Shown one piece after another: positions 34,467 through 43,781 of a stretch of 64,000 bases of DNA (position 1 is its first letter; each line of letters starts with the position of its first letter). This stretch comes from Sphingobacteriales bacterium 50-39 (GTDB lineage Bacteria > Bacteroidota > Bacteroidia > Chitinophagales > Chitinophagaceae), in contig MKTZ01000027.1 in NCBI GenBank assembly GCA_001898505.1, forward strand, positions 186,001 to 250,000, written 5' to 3'. The notes under the pieces are model-generated. The model worked only from the letters and a program-made list of their open reading frames with translations, searched no databases and was not told the origin of the DNA. A program made the position numbers and the translations under genes.

Positions 34467-37400
34467 GGCGTGACCTCCTCTACATTCACCCGTATGCCTT
34501 CGCTGTGGAATCCGAACTCGGGTGCATACATACATTCTATGCTCGTCACGCCATTGCTGAAGTTGCCTTTCTGTCCTACGAAAAGCGGGTATTCAAAAAC
34601 ATAAGTCCCTTTGGGGAGGCTTGCGAAAAAGAAGTCGGTGCTGGCGTCCTTTGTACTCTCGTAATATCCGAGTCCGCCCTGCCATTTGTACTGGCTGAGG
34701 ACATTGACGGGCTCCATGCAGGACGCGCGCATATCCTTCATGTGCACATACTCCAGGTCGCGGTCTGAGCGCAGCTCGATCCGAACTTTTACTTTGTCAC
34801 CGGGATGCAGGACGCCGTTCTCCTGGACGGGTTCGAGGACGGGGCCACGATCCGTATTTTTTTCTATAAATAGTTTCTTCACCAGCCTTAGCGGGGCCTT
34901 TGTGTTGCCAGCGGCAGTGATCTTATCGAGATTCTCAAAATACTGCCAGTAAACAGCTCCCCATGCGGGGAGAGCGGAGGGAGCGGATGTGCCGGATGTC
35001 TTCATTGTCACGGTGATATTACCCATGGAAGGCTGGACGCGAGCGCCGTCCACTACTTGCTTGAAATAACCTGTGCCGGCTTCGGCTCCCTGGCTGGAAG
35101 AAAGGGTTTTGTTACCTGCCTGTATATCGACATTTCTTTCGACGGTGAGCCAGTTGTCGGGGGAGGAACTGGGGCTGGGGGCCTGCGCTCCGGAGGAGGC
35201 AGCTCTGGGCTGAGCGGGCATTAGCAGCGCATAGCAGGCATCGGCTGTCGCCCTGGTGGTGGACCAGCTATGGGTTTGTTTTTGCCGCAGGAGCCATGTC
35301 TTAAGCGCAGCCTCGTCTTTGGGGGCATTGGCTACTTCGTGGAAGGCTTCTATCAGCAGGGACTGTGTTTCGATAGGAGCTTGCCACCAGTAATAACCGC
35401 CCTCCATGCCTTTCCAGTACATCCCCTTTTCTTCGTCGCGGATGGCGGTTTCTTTCAGCGAAGCGATGATATTCCTCGCCGTCTGCACATCCCCGGTACG
35501 GAAGAGCGCCAGGGCGATCATCCCCTGCATGTATTTGCCGTATTGCAACCACTGTTGCTGCGCCTGTTTGCGGAAATAGCTGATCGCGGGAAGCGTGCCG
35601 CCCGGAATACCGTATTGAGGGAAGAAGCTGCGCATGTAGAGATAACCTATAGATAGCCCGTCTATCAATGTGTGAGGAAGCTTGCGATTAACGTTTTCGT
35701 AATCCTTCTTTATTTTTCCATCCAGATAAGGCAGGGCTGCTTTGACGATGTCCTGCACTTTTCCTGTCATGGTGGATGGAATGGCGTTCAGCCTTTGCAG
35801 CCGGCCAATGCCGGTGAGGATGTATTGCGTGATATAACGATCGTCCGGCCCTCCTTTGAACCAGACAAATCCGCCATTGGGGGATTGCATCTGCTGGATC
35901 TTTGTCAGGGAGGATTCCAGTTCCCTGCTCATCCGGACCATGTCGAACAGCAAGGCAATATGCTGTTTCTGTTGCGACTCGCTTTTGCCCTGCAATACCC
36001 AGGGCGTCTCTTGCAACAGTATCGACTTCAGCTCCTGGTTCTTTTCCAGATTGCTTAGCAGCGCAGCTGTGTCTGAGGTCCGCCATTTTTCGAATATGGC
36101 CTGGATCCTGGGCGAGCTGTGGATGATCGTAGCTGCGAGGGCGTTTGCATAGAATCTATTGAACGTTTGCTCGGCGCATTCGTACGGGTATTCCATCAGG
36201 TAGGGCAGGGCCTGTACGGCATACCAGGCCGGGTTGGATGTAAACTCCACTGTCAGGGCATGGTGGTTCAGGGTTTCGCTGTTGTCGCTGTGGAGTAGTT
36301 TTTCGAAATGAAATTCCTTTGTGCCATCTCCCGGCATATTGAGCGGGAGACTTTCCGTCACCAGCATGCGGTTGCTGACCACGGGAAGGGTGGCCTCTTC
36401 TCCATCGCTGTACGTTTTGGACCGGGCGATTATGCGATAGGTAAGGGGTTTGTTGTATTGATAGGGTATGTCGATGGGGAAGCCTGCTACTGTGCTTTGG
36501 CCAGCGGCAACAGTGAAGTATTGGTTTGCCTGCCTATTGCTGAAGATCCCATCGGCCGTCTGTCCCGTGGTGGGGTCTGTCAACTGCAGCTCGATCTGTC
36601 CTGTCATCTCCGAGTCGGAGAGGTTGACCACCTTGACGCCTAATTCCATCCTATCCCCTTCGCGAAGGAAGCGTGGGAGGTTGGGTTGGACCATCAGCTG
36701 TTTTTGTGTCACGATGGACTTTTCGGAGTAGCCAAAGGCCAGGTCCTTTGTATGGGCGAGGATCATCCCTTTCCAGCGGGTGAGCGCTTCCGGTACGGTG
36801 AAGGAGAAGCTGACGCTGCCCGAGTCATCTGTGCGGAGGTCGGGGAAGAAGAAGGCTGTTTCGTTGAAATTTTTGCGGATTTGGACGCCTGGTTCAGGGC
36901 TTACGGGCGACTGATCCGGCGGGGGGGGAGGTGGGACGGCATCCAGGTCGAAATATCCATTCGCGGATACTTTCTTCATTTTCTCTGCGTGGAGATACAT
37001 GTCAGATCCCTCTACTCGTACTTCAGGGTTCATGTCATGTTGGAGATTCCTGCTGACGAGGGCGTCGTCCCTTAGCGAATTTGCCTTGGTCGCTTCCCCT
37101 GGCGCTGCTACACCAAAGGAATACACTCTTCTATTGAGAATGAGACCTTCCCCCGAGAGGCTGATGAGAGCGTCATAGCGCTTGTCAAAGGCGGGATAAG
37201 GCTTTTCCCGGATGTATCGTATTTGTGAAGGAGAAATGGTGAAGCCGGGACCATCGCTCCAATCAGATGTAGGATCGTAAGTGGGGTAGATAGGTGGAAT
37301 TGACCATCGATGTTCTTCAAACTGATCCAGTGAAGCATCATACATGCCCGCAACGACTTCGGCTGCTACTTTGTCTGCGTGCTGACCACTGATGGATATC

Positions 37401-40400
37401 TTCCATTTTTCCGCGCTGCCGGGCAGCACTTTATCCCGGAATGTTTCATAACGTATATCCAGCGTCTTGTTTGTCCACGGCACCTGAATGGTGGATGTCT
37501 TTTTGAAAATGCGATTATCCTTTACAAACACATCCAGTACTCCAAATCCGCCACGATCAGCTTCGGTCACGGAGAATGTGGTGGATTTCCTTGCTTTGCT
37601 CAGTTCTAAGAAACTAAACTGCTTCTGGTTGCCATGATCAGTGTCTTCGATCCGTTGCAATTGCCGGATAATATGTACGTTCCCGGCGGAGGACCCTATG
37701 TCTACCGTTCCGTTTTCTCCCGGTTGCGCTGTAGATGAGCCGTTGGATGACCAAAGATACTGGGGTGTCGCCGGTGTGCCTGTTTTCCTGTCATACAGTT
37801 CGATATATCGTGTCGCTGTCACGGATTGACCATATTTGTCTTTCGACTGGACTATTACTTTATACCCACCCGGAGACAACGCCCTGCCAATGGGCAGATC
37901 CCTACCCGCTGAGTCCATCGTCTCCAATATTTTTTCCCCCATGCCCCATTTGTCGATACGAGCGTCATTGCTGTATTCATCATGAGGGAACTGACGAACA
38001 TATTCTTCCCTTGCAAGAATAAATTGATCGGGCTCTTCCCAGTATCGGGCTCTTATCAGCCTGTCGGGTGACTTCAGGGCATACATAGTCACATTGACAA
38101 ACGCAGGCTCCGGCACCCCTCCGAGATTGCTGGCACTCACTTTAAGATACCGGAGACTGTCTGCGGGCAGCGATCTATCTCCCGGGATGTCGATATTTAG
38201 CACTAGTGCTTTGTAACCTATCTCCAGCTCTTTTTCTGCACTATGTGTCTCACCATTTATATCCGTTACGTCAGCATAGACTTTATACTGAAATACCGGA
38301 TCCGTGCTGGGGTTGACATTACGGTCTGCCAAGGCTTTGAAGACGATCTTGAATTTACCCTGTGCATCCGTCTGAATCGTTCCGTTTGTGATCTCCTGGG
38401 AAGGGGATGAAGGGAAGGGGCGGCAATAGAAGCAGAAAGGGTAACGGGTCTGTCGCACCACCCGATATTTTACGGTGGCTCCGTCGATGGCATTCCCTGC
38501 ATATGCTTTGGCAATGCCTTGTACCCGAACGCTATCCTCAAGGCGATAGCTGCCTTTTAACGTATCATAAGTGACATCGAACAAAGGCCGTTTGTATTCT
38601 TCCACCCGAAATGATCTTTCATCCTGTGTGGAGTCATCCATCACCTTGAATTCGCCGTTCAGCAGGTTCTCCGGGAGCTTGAAACTTCCATGATAAGAGC
38701 CAAAGTCATTGGTTGTAACGGTCAGGGAGTCCACTTTATTCTCATTGGCATCATATAGTATCACTTTTGTTGAGAAACGGGTCATTGTCCTGGCCTTGCG
38801 TGTATCGAAATCCCTGGTGACAACAATCCCTTTGAAGTAAATGGTCTGGCCGGGCCTATAGATGCTTCTATCTGTGAAAAAATAAGTAGCGAGATGCTTT
38901 TTTTCATATTCGGATCTGCTCAATGGAGTGTCGGTATCTTCCTGCGGGAACCGGTAAAAAAGCTGGGATGCACCTTCCTGAAAGAGATGGTCTGTCGCGG
39001 TGGTTACTTCGAGCGCAGACATTATCATATCCTTTTTATTCGTTCTTTCCAGATGGAAATGACCGTGATCGTCCGTGCGGTAGGTCTCTGCTTTGACCAG
39101 GACGTCCCGGCTGAGTTTGCGGTCGTATTGCCTTGTCCAAACCTGGATGCCGGCATCCGGCAGGGGTTGCCCTCCTTCCCTGTCCAGTACAAAATAATCC
39201 TGGCCGGAGTTGATATAGGCAATCCGGCTGTTGTAAAAGTTTGTCATTGCCATGGCGTGCTGTCCCAAACTGAAAGTAGAGTCATCGCTGGCTATCAGCG
39301 CATAGGAACCTACGGGTAGTGGAGCGATGCTTATCTCGACACGGTGTGTCTGGTAATCTCCCGTTGCCGGCAAGGTTTGTGAAAATGACTGCTGTATGGG
39401 TAATTGTAGCAGCCTTGTCCAAAACTCATCCCCATATACATTTAAATTGTCTCGTGTGGCGTGGTCGAAGCGTACGATCCTTCCATAAAATCGCGGAATG
39501 TTCCGCCATTCCACCAGACATCGTAGTGACTGACCCGGGACATTGACGACCTCCGTTTTCAGCGTTATCGATTTGTATAGGATCTCTCGTAGCAGTACGG
39601 CACAGTGTGTTTTGCCTTCGCTGCTGTCCTTTTCGGCCAATACTTTATCACAAATGGTTTTTGCTTTTATATATTCATAGCGCCCCGTAGTATCCTGGAG
39701 GGGATCATAATTTCTTGCCTTCTGCATATGTTGCAGTGCTTGCAGGTACCATGCCTGGGCGGCGGCCGGCTCCCGGTCCCATCGGCTTGTCAGCCTGGCC
39801 AGAGCGTTCATATAGCGTTCGTCCTTATCCTCCGGTACAGCATAATTATGTACGAAAATCAGCCGCTGGATATCTATATCCAGCAAAGCGTCGGGTCTTG
39901 CATCCGGCAGGTGCAACGCGATCAGCCGCTGGAACAATTGTAAAGCCTTAAAATGGAGAGAAGTCGAATCGGCTGTCTTGAAGATATGCCGCGCAAAAGT
40001 TTCGGCATCCGAAAATACGACCGGATCCTCGATCTCAAAGGCGTAGGCGGGCCTGGTGAGGTCCCGTTCGTCCGACTGAAAGTAATCCAGCGCCCGATGC
40101 GCCAGCAGATCGAATAAGGTGGGGCGTAATACGCGCGTATTGCCTTTTATAAGGATCGGTTCATATTTCGACAACTGTACTGCCTGCAGCAGTTGTTCTT
40201 CCTTCAGCGCTGCGAGGAATAAAGCGCCTATTTTTTTGTGAAAATCATCGATACTCCAGGTGTCGATGCTGTCCTTTTGAAAGTTGTCGGTGCGAGTCCT
40301 ATTGTATAGTTGGTAACGATGTTGTTGAAAGTAATTCCAGTATAATTCTGCCTGCAGGCTCTGTAAGATCGATCTGGCCGGCTGCCGTGCTGTCGGGCTT

Positions 40401-40687
40401 TCCTTTTCCAGGTCGGCTATCATCCTGATCGTAGCGTCGTCTTTGTTTTCTTCCTGCAACCGGATACGATAGATCAATGCCTTTAAGGTCTGCGGTTCAT
40501 TTTTTTCCTGGCGGGCGCGGGTATATATAAGGTTTACCTGGGTCAGTGCTGACTGCGGGAGTCCTTTGGCTATGAGTGAATCCACTTTTTTCCAGCCAGC
40601 GGTATAATTATCGGGTTTTGGCTGGGCTATGGAGAATAAAGATAACAGGCAGCAACAAATTACCCAGGTGGCACATTTGATGGTCAT
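34463..40687 (-). CDS. alpha-2-macroglobulin family protein with thioester motif
   Basis: A 2074-residue exported protein with a signal peptide of about 22 residues. The first 400 residues are helical; then come macroglobulin MG domains (DRSIYRPGQTIYFKGIV near 620, MG2 type), a Gly/Pro-rich linker and the A2M domain (FFPDLRTDDSGSVSFSF). The thioester domain follows with C1504 in YECAEQTF, which keeps the Cys-x-Glu-Gln signature. In the family the Cys-Gln thioester traps attacking proteases after bait cleavage, so the protein could guard the periplasm. No transglycosylase PBP1C partner, common beside such genes, is in view. The downstream oxidoreductase overlaps by 4 bp. Confidence 0.92.
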   Translation of the reverse strand: MTIKCATWVICCCLLSLFSIAQPKPDNYTAGWKKVDSLIAKGLPQSALTQVNLIYTRARQEKNEPQTLKALIYRIRLQEENKDDATIRMIADLEKESPTARQPARSILQSLQAELYWNYFQQHRYQLYNRTRTDNFQKDSIDTWSIDDFHKKIGALFLAALKEEQLLQAVQLSKYEPILIKGNTRVLRPTLFDLLAHRALDYFQSDERDLTRPAYAFEIEDPVVFSDAETFARHIFKTADSTSLHFKALQLFQRLIALHLPDARPDALLDIDIQRLIFVHNYAVPEDKDERYMNALARLTSRWDREPAAAQAWYLQALQHMQKARNYDPLQDTTGRYEYIKAKTICDKVLAEKDSSEGKTHCAVLLREILYKSITLKTEVVNVPGQSLRCLVEWRNIPRFYGRIVRFDHATRDNLNVYGDEFWTRLLQLPIQQSFSQTLPATGDYQTHRVEISIAPLPVGSYALIASDDSTFSLGQHAMAMTNFYNSRIAYINSGQDYFVLDREGGQPLPDAGIQVWTRQYDRKLSRDVLVKAETYRTDDHGHFHLERTNKKDMIMSALEVTTATDHLFQEGASQLFYRFPQEDTDTPLSRSEYEKKHLATYFFTDRSIYRPGQTIYFKGIVVTRDFDTRKARTMTRFSTKVILYDANENKVDSLTVTTNDFGSYHGSFKLPENLLNGEFKVMDDSTQDERSFRVEEYKRPLFDVTYDTLKGSYRLEDSVRVQGIAKAYAGNAIDGATVKYRVVRQTRYPFCFYCRPFPSSPSQEITNGTIQTDAQGKFKIVFKALADRNVNPSTDPVFQYKVYADVTDINGETHSAEKELEIGYKALVLNIDIPGDRSLPADSLRYLKVSASNLGGVPEPAFVNVTMYALKSPDRLIRARYWEEPDQFILAREEYVRQFPHDEYSNDARIDKWGMGEKILETMDSAGRDLPIGRALSPGGYKVIVQSKDKYGQSVTATRYIELYDRKTGTPATPQYLWSSNGSSTAQPGENGTVDIGSSAGNVHIIRQLQRIEDTDHGNQKQFSFLELSKARKSTTFSVTEADRGGFGVLDVFVKDNRIFKKTSTIQVPWTNKTLDIRYETFRDKVLPGSAEKWKISISGQHADKVAAEVVAGMYDASLDQFEEHRWSIPPIYPTYDPTSDWSDGPGFTISPSQIRYIREKPYPAFDKRYDALISLSGEGLILNRRVYSFGVAAPGEATKANSLRDDALVSRNLQHDMNPEVRVEGSDMYLHAEKMKKVSANGYFDLDAVPPPPPPDQSPVSPEPGVQIRKNFNETAFFFPDLRTDDSGSVSFSFTVPEALTRWKGMILAHTKDLAFGYSEKSIVTQKQLMVQPNLPRFLREGDRMELGVKVVNLSDSEMTGQIELQLTDPTTGQTADGIFSNRQANQYFTVAAGQSTVAGFPIDIPYQYNKPLTYRIIARSKTYSDGEEATLPVVSNRMLVTESLPLNMPGDGTKEFHFEKLLHSDNSETLNHHALTVEFTSNPAWYAVQALPYLMEYPYECAEQTFNRFYANALAATIIHSSPRIQAIFEKWRTSDTAALLSNLEKNQELKSILLQETPWVLQGKSESQQKQHIALLFDMVRMSRELESSLTKIQQMQSPNGGFVWFKGGPDDRYITQYILTGIGRLQRLNAIPSTMTGKVQDIVKAALPYLDGKIKKDYENVNRKLPHTLIDGLSIGYLYMRSFFPQYGIPGGTLPAISYFRKQAQQQWLQYGKYMQGMIALALFRTGDVQTARNIIASLKETAIRDEEKGMYWKGMEGGYYWWQAPIETQSLLIEAFHEVANAPKDEAALKTWLLRQKQTHSWSTTRATADACYALLMPAQPRAASSGAQAPSPSSSPDNWLTVERNVDIQAGNKTLSSSQGAEAGTGYFKQVVDGARVQPSMGNITVTMKTSGTSAPSALPAWGAVYWQYFENLDKITAAGNTKAPLRLVKKLFIEKNTDRGPVLEPVQENGVLHPGDKVKVRIELRSDRDLEYVHMKDMRASCMEPVNVLSQYKWQGGLGYYESTKDASTDFFFASLPKGTYVFEYPLFVGQKGNFSNGVTSIECMYAPEFGFHSEGIRVNVEEVTP

Positions 40688-40723
40688 AGGAGAAAACTTT
40701 TTTAAAGTTACTTGTTAAAACGT

Positions 40724-40966
40724 CCGGAGTACGGGTTTTTAAAAAAAGTAACCCGCCCTCCGGAAAAATCTAATGTCTGAGGCCTTCGTCGGAGCTGCTT
40801 CGTCACGAGAGCTTCGCTCGTATCCTTCGTCGGTTCCAACACTGTTGGACCCTTCCTCGGATACCTCGGTCGGAACCTTGCGGTTCCAGACAACGAACCT
40901 CCGGTCCGTTCTGGAAGGATGCCAAAATCAGCCCTGTCAAAGGGGCTGTGCGGTGTTTTCCCGCAC
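40724..40966. repeat. cluster of tandem short hairpins
   Basis: Within 243 bp of intergenic DNA I can fold at least seven short stems: CCGGAG/CTCCGG enclosing CGGGTT/AACCCG (40724-40763), GAGC/GCTC (40809-40819), TCCAAC/GTTGGA (40835-40849) and GGAACC/GGTTCC (40872-40887). AACGAACC/GGTCCGTT with one mismatch (about 40893-40911), AGCCC/GGGCT (40930-40947) and GTGCGG/CCGCAC (40948-40966) follow. It starts with TAATGTCTGA at 40771 and shares its fifth stem with the copies at 16586 and 30541. The whole 421-bp gap between the macroglobulin and the His-rich gene has no supported gene. It may be an RNA or an expanded repeat. Confidence 0.6.
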
Positions 40967-41108
40967 AAGATAAGATGTAGAGAGTAAAGGCATTACATAA
41001 ACCCTGGGCCTTTTAACATAGGTATAACTTATCAAAAATAAACAGAAGGGAGCTGCTGCGTTCTTATATACGAGTTCATTTATTCCTAACACTTAAAAAA
41101 CAAAGATC

Positions 41109-41324
41109 ATGAACACAAAATTTACAATACTCGTTGCCGCCGGCCTGCTGTTTGCCGGTGTATCTCAGGCTCAGGGTACTGCTGCTCCGGAATTTAATAA
41201 CAAGCCCCGTCATGAAGTGGCGGCTCGTCATGAAGGAAAGAAGAACCAGCATAAGACGCATCGTCATCATAAGGTGAAACATCATCACCGGAAGATGCAG
41301 CATGGCAAGCCTGGAAGGCATTAA
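41109..41324 (+). CDS. His/Lys-rich secreted peptide
   Basis: A 71-residue protein. Residues 1-22 form a standard signal peptide (TILVAAGLLFAGVSQAQ), and the mature part of about 49 residues carries 12-13 His and many Lys/Arg (RHHKVKHHHRKMQH near the end). It is very basic and could bind zinc, copper, nickel or nucleic acid or polyphosphate; which one is not known. It has its own terminator, stands between a hairpin cluster and convergent sucD, and so is probably monocistronic. The reading frame is short, but the signal peptide and composition make it credible. Confidence 0.75.
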   Translation: MNTKFTILVAAGLLFAGVSQAQGTAAPEFNNKPRHEVAARHEGKKNQHKTHRHHKVKHHHRKMQHGKPGRH

Positions 41325-41342
41325 AATATTAGGCCATCTGCA

Positions 41343-41371
41343 TAATGTCCGGACCGGCTTTGCCGGTCCGG
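41343..41371 (+). repeat. TAATGTCYG hairpin element, copy after the His-rich gene
   Basis: TAATGTCC leads into a perfect 10-bp stem CCGGACCGGC-TTT-GCCGGTCCGG. It precedes the terminator at 41382. Confidence 0.5.
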
Positions 41372-41381
41372 GAACAAGAAA

Positions 41382-41405
41382 GGCCCGCGAGAGCGGACCT
41401 TTTTT
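41382..41405 (+). terminator. terminator between the His-rich gene and sucD
   Basis: Stem GGCCCGC-GAGA-GCGGACC with one mismatch and six T on the plus strand. On the minus strand the same stem is followed by TTTCTTG, so it may also serve sucD. A further GCCGGT/ACCGGC stem lies at 41413-41429. Confidence 0.75.
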
Positions 41406-41451
41406 ACTTTCAGCCGGTGTGCAACCGGCCTTGTCATTTATATAGGTTATC

Positions 41452-42324
41452 CTATTTCTTTATGACCTTGGCCATCGTGGCTCCGATGTCGGCAGGGCTT
41501 TGTACGACGTGTATACCACATTCCGCCATGATCTTCATCTTGGCGGCAGCTGTATCATCTGCACCGCCGATGATGGCGCCTGCGTGACCCATCCTTCTTC
41601 CCGGAGGAGCTGTCTGGCCGGCGATGAATCCTACTACCGGCTTGCGGGAGTTGGCCTTGATCCATTGTGCGGCTTCGGCTTCCATGCTGCCCCCAATCTC
41701 ACCTATCATGACGATGCCTTCCGTTCCGGGGTCGTTCATCAGTAATTCTACGGCCTCTTTTGTAGGCGTTCCGATGATGGGGTCGCCGCCGATGCCTACG
41801 GCTGTGGAGATGCCCAGACCCGCCTTGGCTACCTGGTCGGCTGCCTCGTAGGTCAGTGTCCCGGACTTGCTGACGATACCGATATTTCCTTTTTTGAAGA
41901 CGAAACCAGGCATGATGCCTACTTTACATTCTCCGGCTGTGATCACTCCAGGGCAATTGGGTCCGATAAGGCGGGTCTTTTTGCCCAACAGATAGTTCTT
42001 AGCCCTTACCATATCCTGTACGGGAATGCCTTCCGTGATACAAACCACCAGCTCGATGCCAGCCTCTGTGGCTTCCATGATCGCGTCTGCGGCGAATGCC
42101 GGAGGTACGAAGATGATGGATACGTTGGCCTGGGTAGCCTTGACGGCATCGGACACCGTATTGAACACAGGGCGATCGATATGGGTGTGGCCACCTTTAC
42201 CCGGTGTTACACCACCTACCACCTGCGTGCCATAATCGATCATTTGTGTTGCATGAAAGGTTCCTTCTGTTCCTGTAAAGCCCTGTACGATGATCCTGGA
42301 ATTTTTGTCAACTAAGATTGCCAT
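41452..42324 (-). CDS. sucD: succinyl-CoA ligase, alpha subunit
   Basis: A 290-residue CoA-binding subunit of the citric-acid-cycle enzyme that makes succinate and ATP or GTP from succinyl-Co[24 protein letters not shown] forms the nucleotide-fold start, GPNCPGVI the middle loop, and [12 protein letters not shown] near residue 247 holds the His that is phosphorylated. The length is normal. The beta subunit gene sucC is not in the window, so the two are separate in this genome, as in many Bacteroidota. It is the last minus-strand gene before the terminator at 41382. Confidence 0.96.
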   Translation of the reverse strand: MAILVDKNSRIIVQGFTGTEGTFHATQMIDYGTQVVGGVTPGKGGHTHIDRPVFNTVSDAVKATQANVSIIFVPPAFAADAIMEATEAGIELVVCITEGIPVQDMVRAKNYLLGKKTRLIGPNCPGVITAGECKVGIMPGFVFKKGNIGIVSKSGTLTYEAADQVAKAGLGISTAVGIGGDPIIGTPTKEAVELLMNDPGTEGIVMIGEIGGSMEAEAAQWIKANSRKPVVGFIAGQTAPPGRRMGHAGAIIGGADDTAAAKMKIMAECGIHVVQSPADIGATMAKVIKK

Positions 42325-42410
42325 TAGAATATGTTTGAAGTCTGTGTTTGGTCAATGGGAGGCTGATCCAATCGGTGGGCAAATTTAGGGGAAAAAAGGA
42401 AAAATGCCCA

Positions 42411-42950
42411 TTATTGTTGTGCGTACATTACGATGGATGCCTTGGCGATGGTATTGGCATTGATATTGAACCCTACCAGGGCTGGGCCTGTGTTCTTATC
42501 CAGATTGAGCTTGGTTTTCAGCGCATATACGGTGATCAGGTACTCGTGGATAGGGCCCGGGGGAGGGCAGGGGCCGCCATAGCCGGCCTGGCCAAAGTCG
42601 GTGACGCCTTGCACGGCGCCGGCAGGCGCCAGGCCCTTGCTGATGTTTCCTGCATTGGACTTCAGTTCCGTCACATTTGCGGGGATATTAAAGATAAGCC
42701 AATGCCAGAAGCCGCTGCCGGTGGGGGCATCCTTGTCGTAGATGGTCACGGCAAAGCTTTGTGTGCCGGCCGGAGCATTCGACCAGGACAGCTCGGGAGA
42801 AATATTCTCGCCATGACATCCGAATCCATTAAAAAATTGTTTGTTGGTGGCCTGACCACCGATGTCGCTGCTCTTCAGCGTAAACGTATTCTGCGCGAAG
42901 ACGGCGTTGGCTAAAAACAATACGAATGCTAGAGAAAGGTACTTGTTCAT
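42411..42950 (-). CDS. YbhB/YbcL-type PEBP protein, exported
   Basis: A 179-residue phosphatidylethanolamine-binding-fold protein with a signal peptide (YLSLAFVLFLANAVFAQ). ENISPELSWSNAPAGTQSFAV, the DxDAP-like DKDAPTGSGFWHWLIFNIP and YGGPCPPPGPIHEYLITVYAL are family signatures of the Raf-kinase-inhibitor-like group. The anion pocket residues (Asp, His, Pro-rich loop) are kept. The bacterial function is not settled. It starts 6 nt after the MlaF-like gene and is probably the last gene of that operon; the link to lipid handling is suggestive only. Confidence 0.9.
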   Translation of the reverse strand: MNKYLSLAFVLFLANAVFAQNTFTLKSSDIGGQATNKQFFNGFGCHGENISPELSWSNAPAGTQSFAVTIYDKDAPTGSGFWHWLIFNIPANVTELKSNAGNISKGLAPAGAVQGVTDFGQAGYGGPCPPPGPIHEYLITVYALKTKLNLDKNTGPALVGFNINANTIAKASIVMYAQQ

Positions 42951-42956
42951 ATGTTT

Positions 42957-43754
42957 CTATTTTATGTTTCCATCCTTGTCGATCTTTCCCTTCATTTCCA
43001 GTATCCGCATCTCCTTGGCCTCCTGGAGGAATTCAGAGGCAAAGATAAAGTCGTTGAGACGTTGGTTCTTGCTAAAGATGATCTCTTTATTGCTCCCTTC
43101 CCACTCCTTCAGTCCCTGGTACATATAGATGATATTATCGCCTATCTCCATTACGCTGTTCATGTCATGGGTATTCACTACGGTGGTAATATTGTACTCT
43201 GTCGTGATCTCTTTGATAAGCTTATCTATCAGGAGCGATGTTTGAGGGTCCAAACCTGAATTGGGTTCGTCGCAGAACAAATATTTGGGATTGAGCACGA
43301 TGGCGCGTGCAATGCCCACCCTTTTTTTCATCCCACCGGATATCTCGGCGGGGAATTTTTTATTGGCGTCCTTTAGGTTCACTCTATCCAATACTTCGTT
43401 GACACGTTTGAGCTTTTCGGAATAGTTGTCCTTTGTAAACATATCCAGCGGGAACATGACGTTCTGCTCCACCGTCATGCTGTCGAAGAGGGCCGATCCC
43501 TGGAAGAGCATGCCGATGCTCCGGCGGAGCTCCTTACGCTGTTCTTCCGACATTTCGGAGAAATTCTGGCCATCATAACAGATCTCGCCGCTGTCCGGCT
43601 CGAAAAGACCTACGAGACATTTCATCAATACGGTCTTGCCGCTACCGCTGGTGCCAATGATCAGATTGCATTTGCCCGTCTGGAAGACGGCGCTTACATC
43701 ATTGATGACAACCTTATCTCCAAATCCTTTCTTTATATTATTTACTGCTATCAT
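42957..43754 (-). CDS. MlaF-type ATP-binding protein of a phospholipid ABC transporter
   Basis: A 265-residue ATPase. Walker A is IGTSGSGKTVLMK (about residues 33-45), with the Val after Lys-Thr that is usual for MlaF. The signature is ISGGMKKRVGIARAI, Walker B FCDEPNSGLDP, and the H-loop VNTHDM. It should energise retrograde or anterograde phospholipid movement between the membranes with the MlaE-like permease encoded 27 nt upstream. An MlaD-type substrate-binding gene does not follow here. The last residues are charged and variable. Confidence 0.92.
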   Translation of the reverse strand: MIAVNNIKKGFGDKVVINDVSAVFQTGKCNLIIGTSGSGKTVLMKCLVGLFEPDSGEICYDGQNFSEMSEEQRKELRRSIGMLFQGSALFDSMTVEQNVMFPLDMFTKDNYSEKLKRVNEVLDRVNLKDANKKFPAEISGGMKKRVGIARAIVLNPKYLFCDEPNSGLDPQTSLLIDKLIKEITTEYNITTVVNTHDMNSVMEIGDNIIYMYQGLKEWEGSNKEIIFSKNQRLNDFIFASEFLQEAKEMRILEMKGKIDKDGNIK

Positions 43755-43781
43755 TATTCGATATTATGAGGGTACCGGGGC

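Noticed and set aside
34467..34535. 23-codon extension of the FAD oxidoreductase
   Set aside because: It lies inside the macroglobulin gene, and the FAD motif starts only after the ATG at 34466.
40773..40973. 66-codon plus-strand frame in the hairpin cluster
   Set aside because: The frame consists of translated inverted repeats; low-complexity Ser/Thr/Arg product without support.
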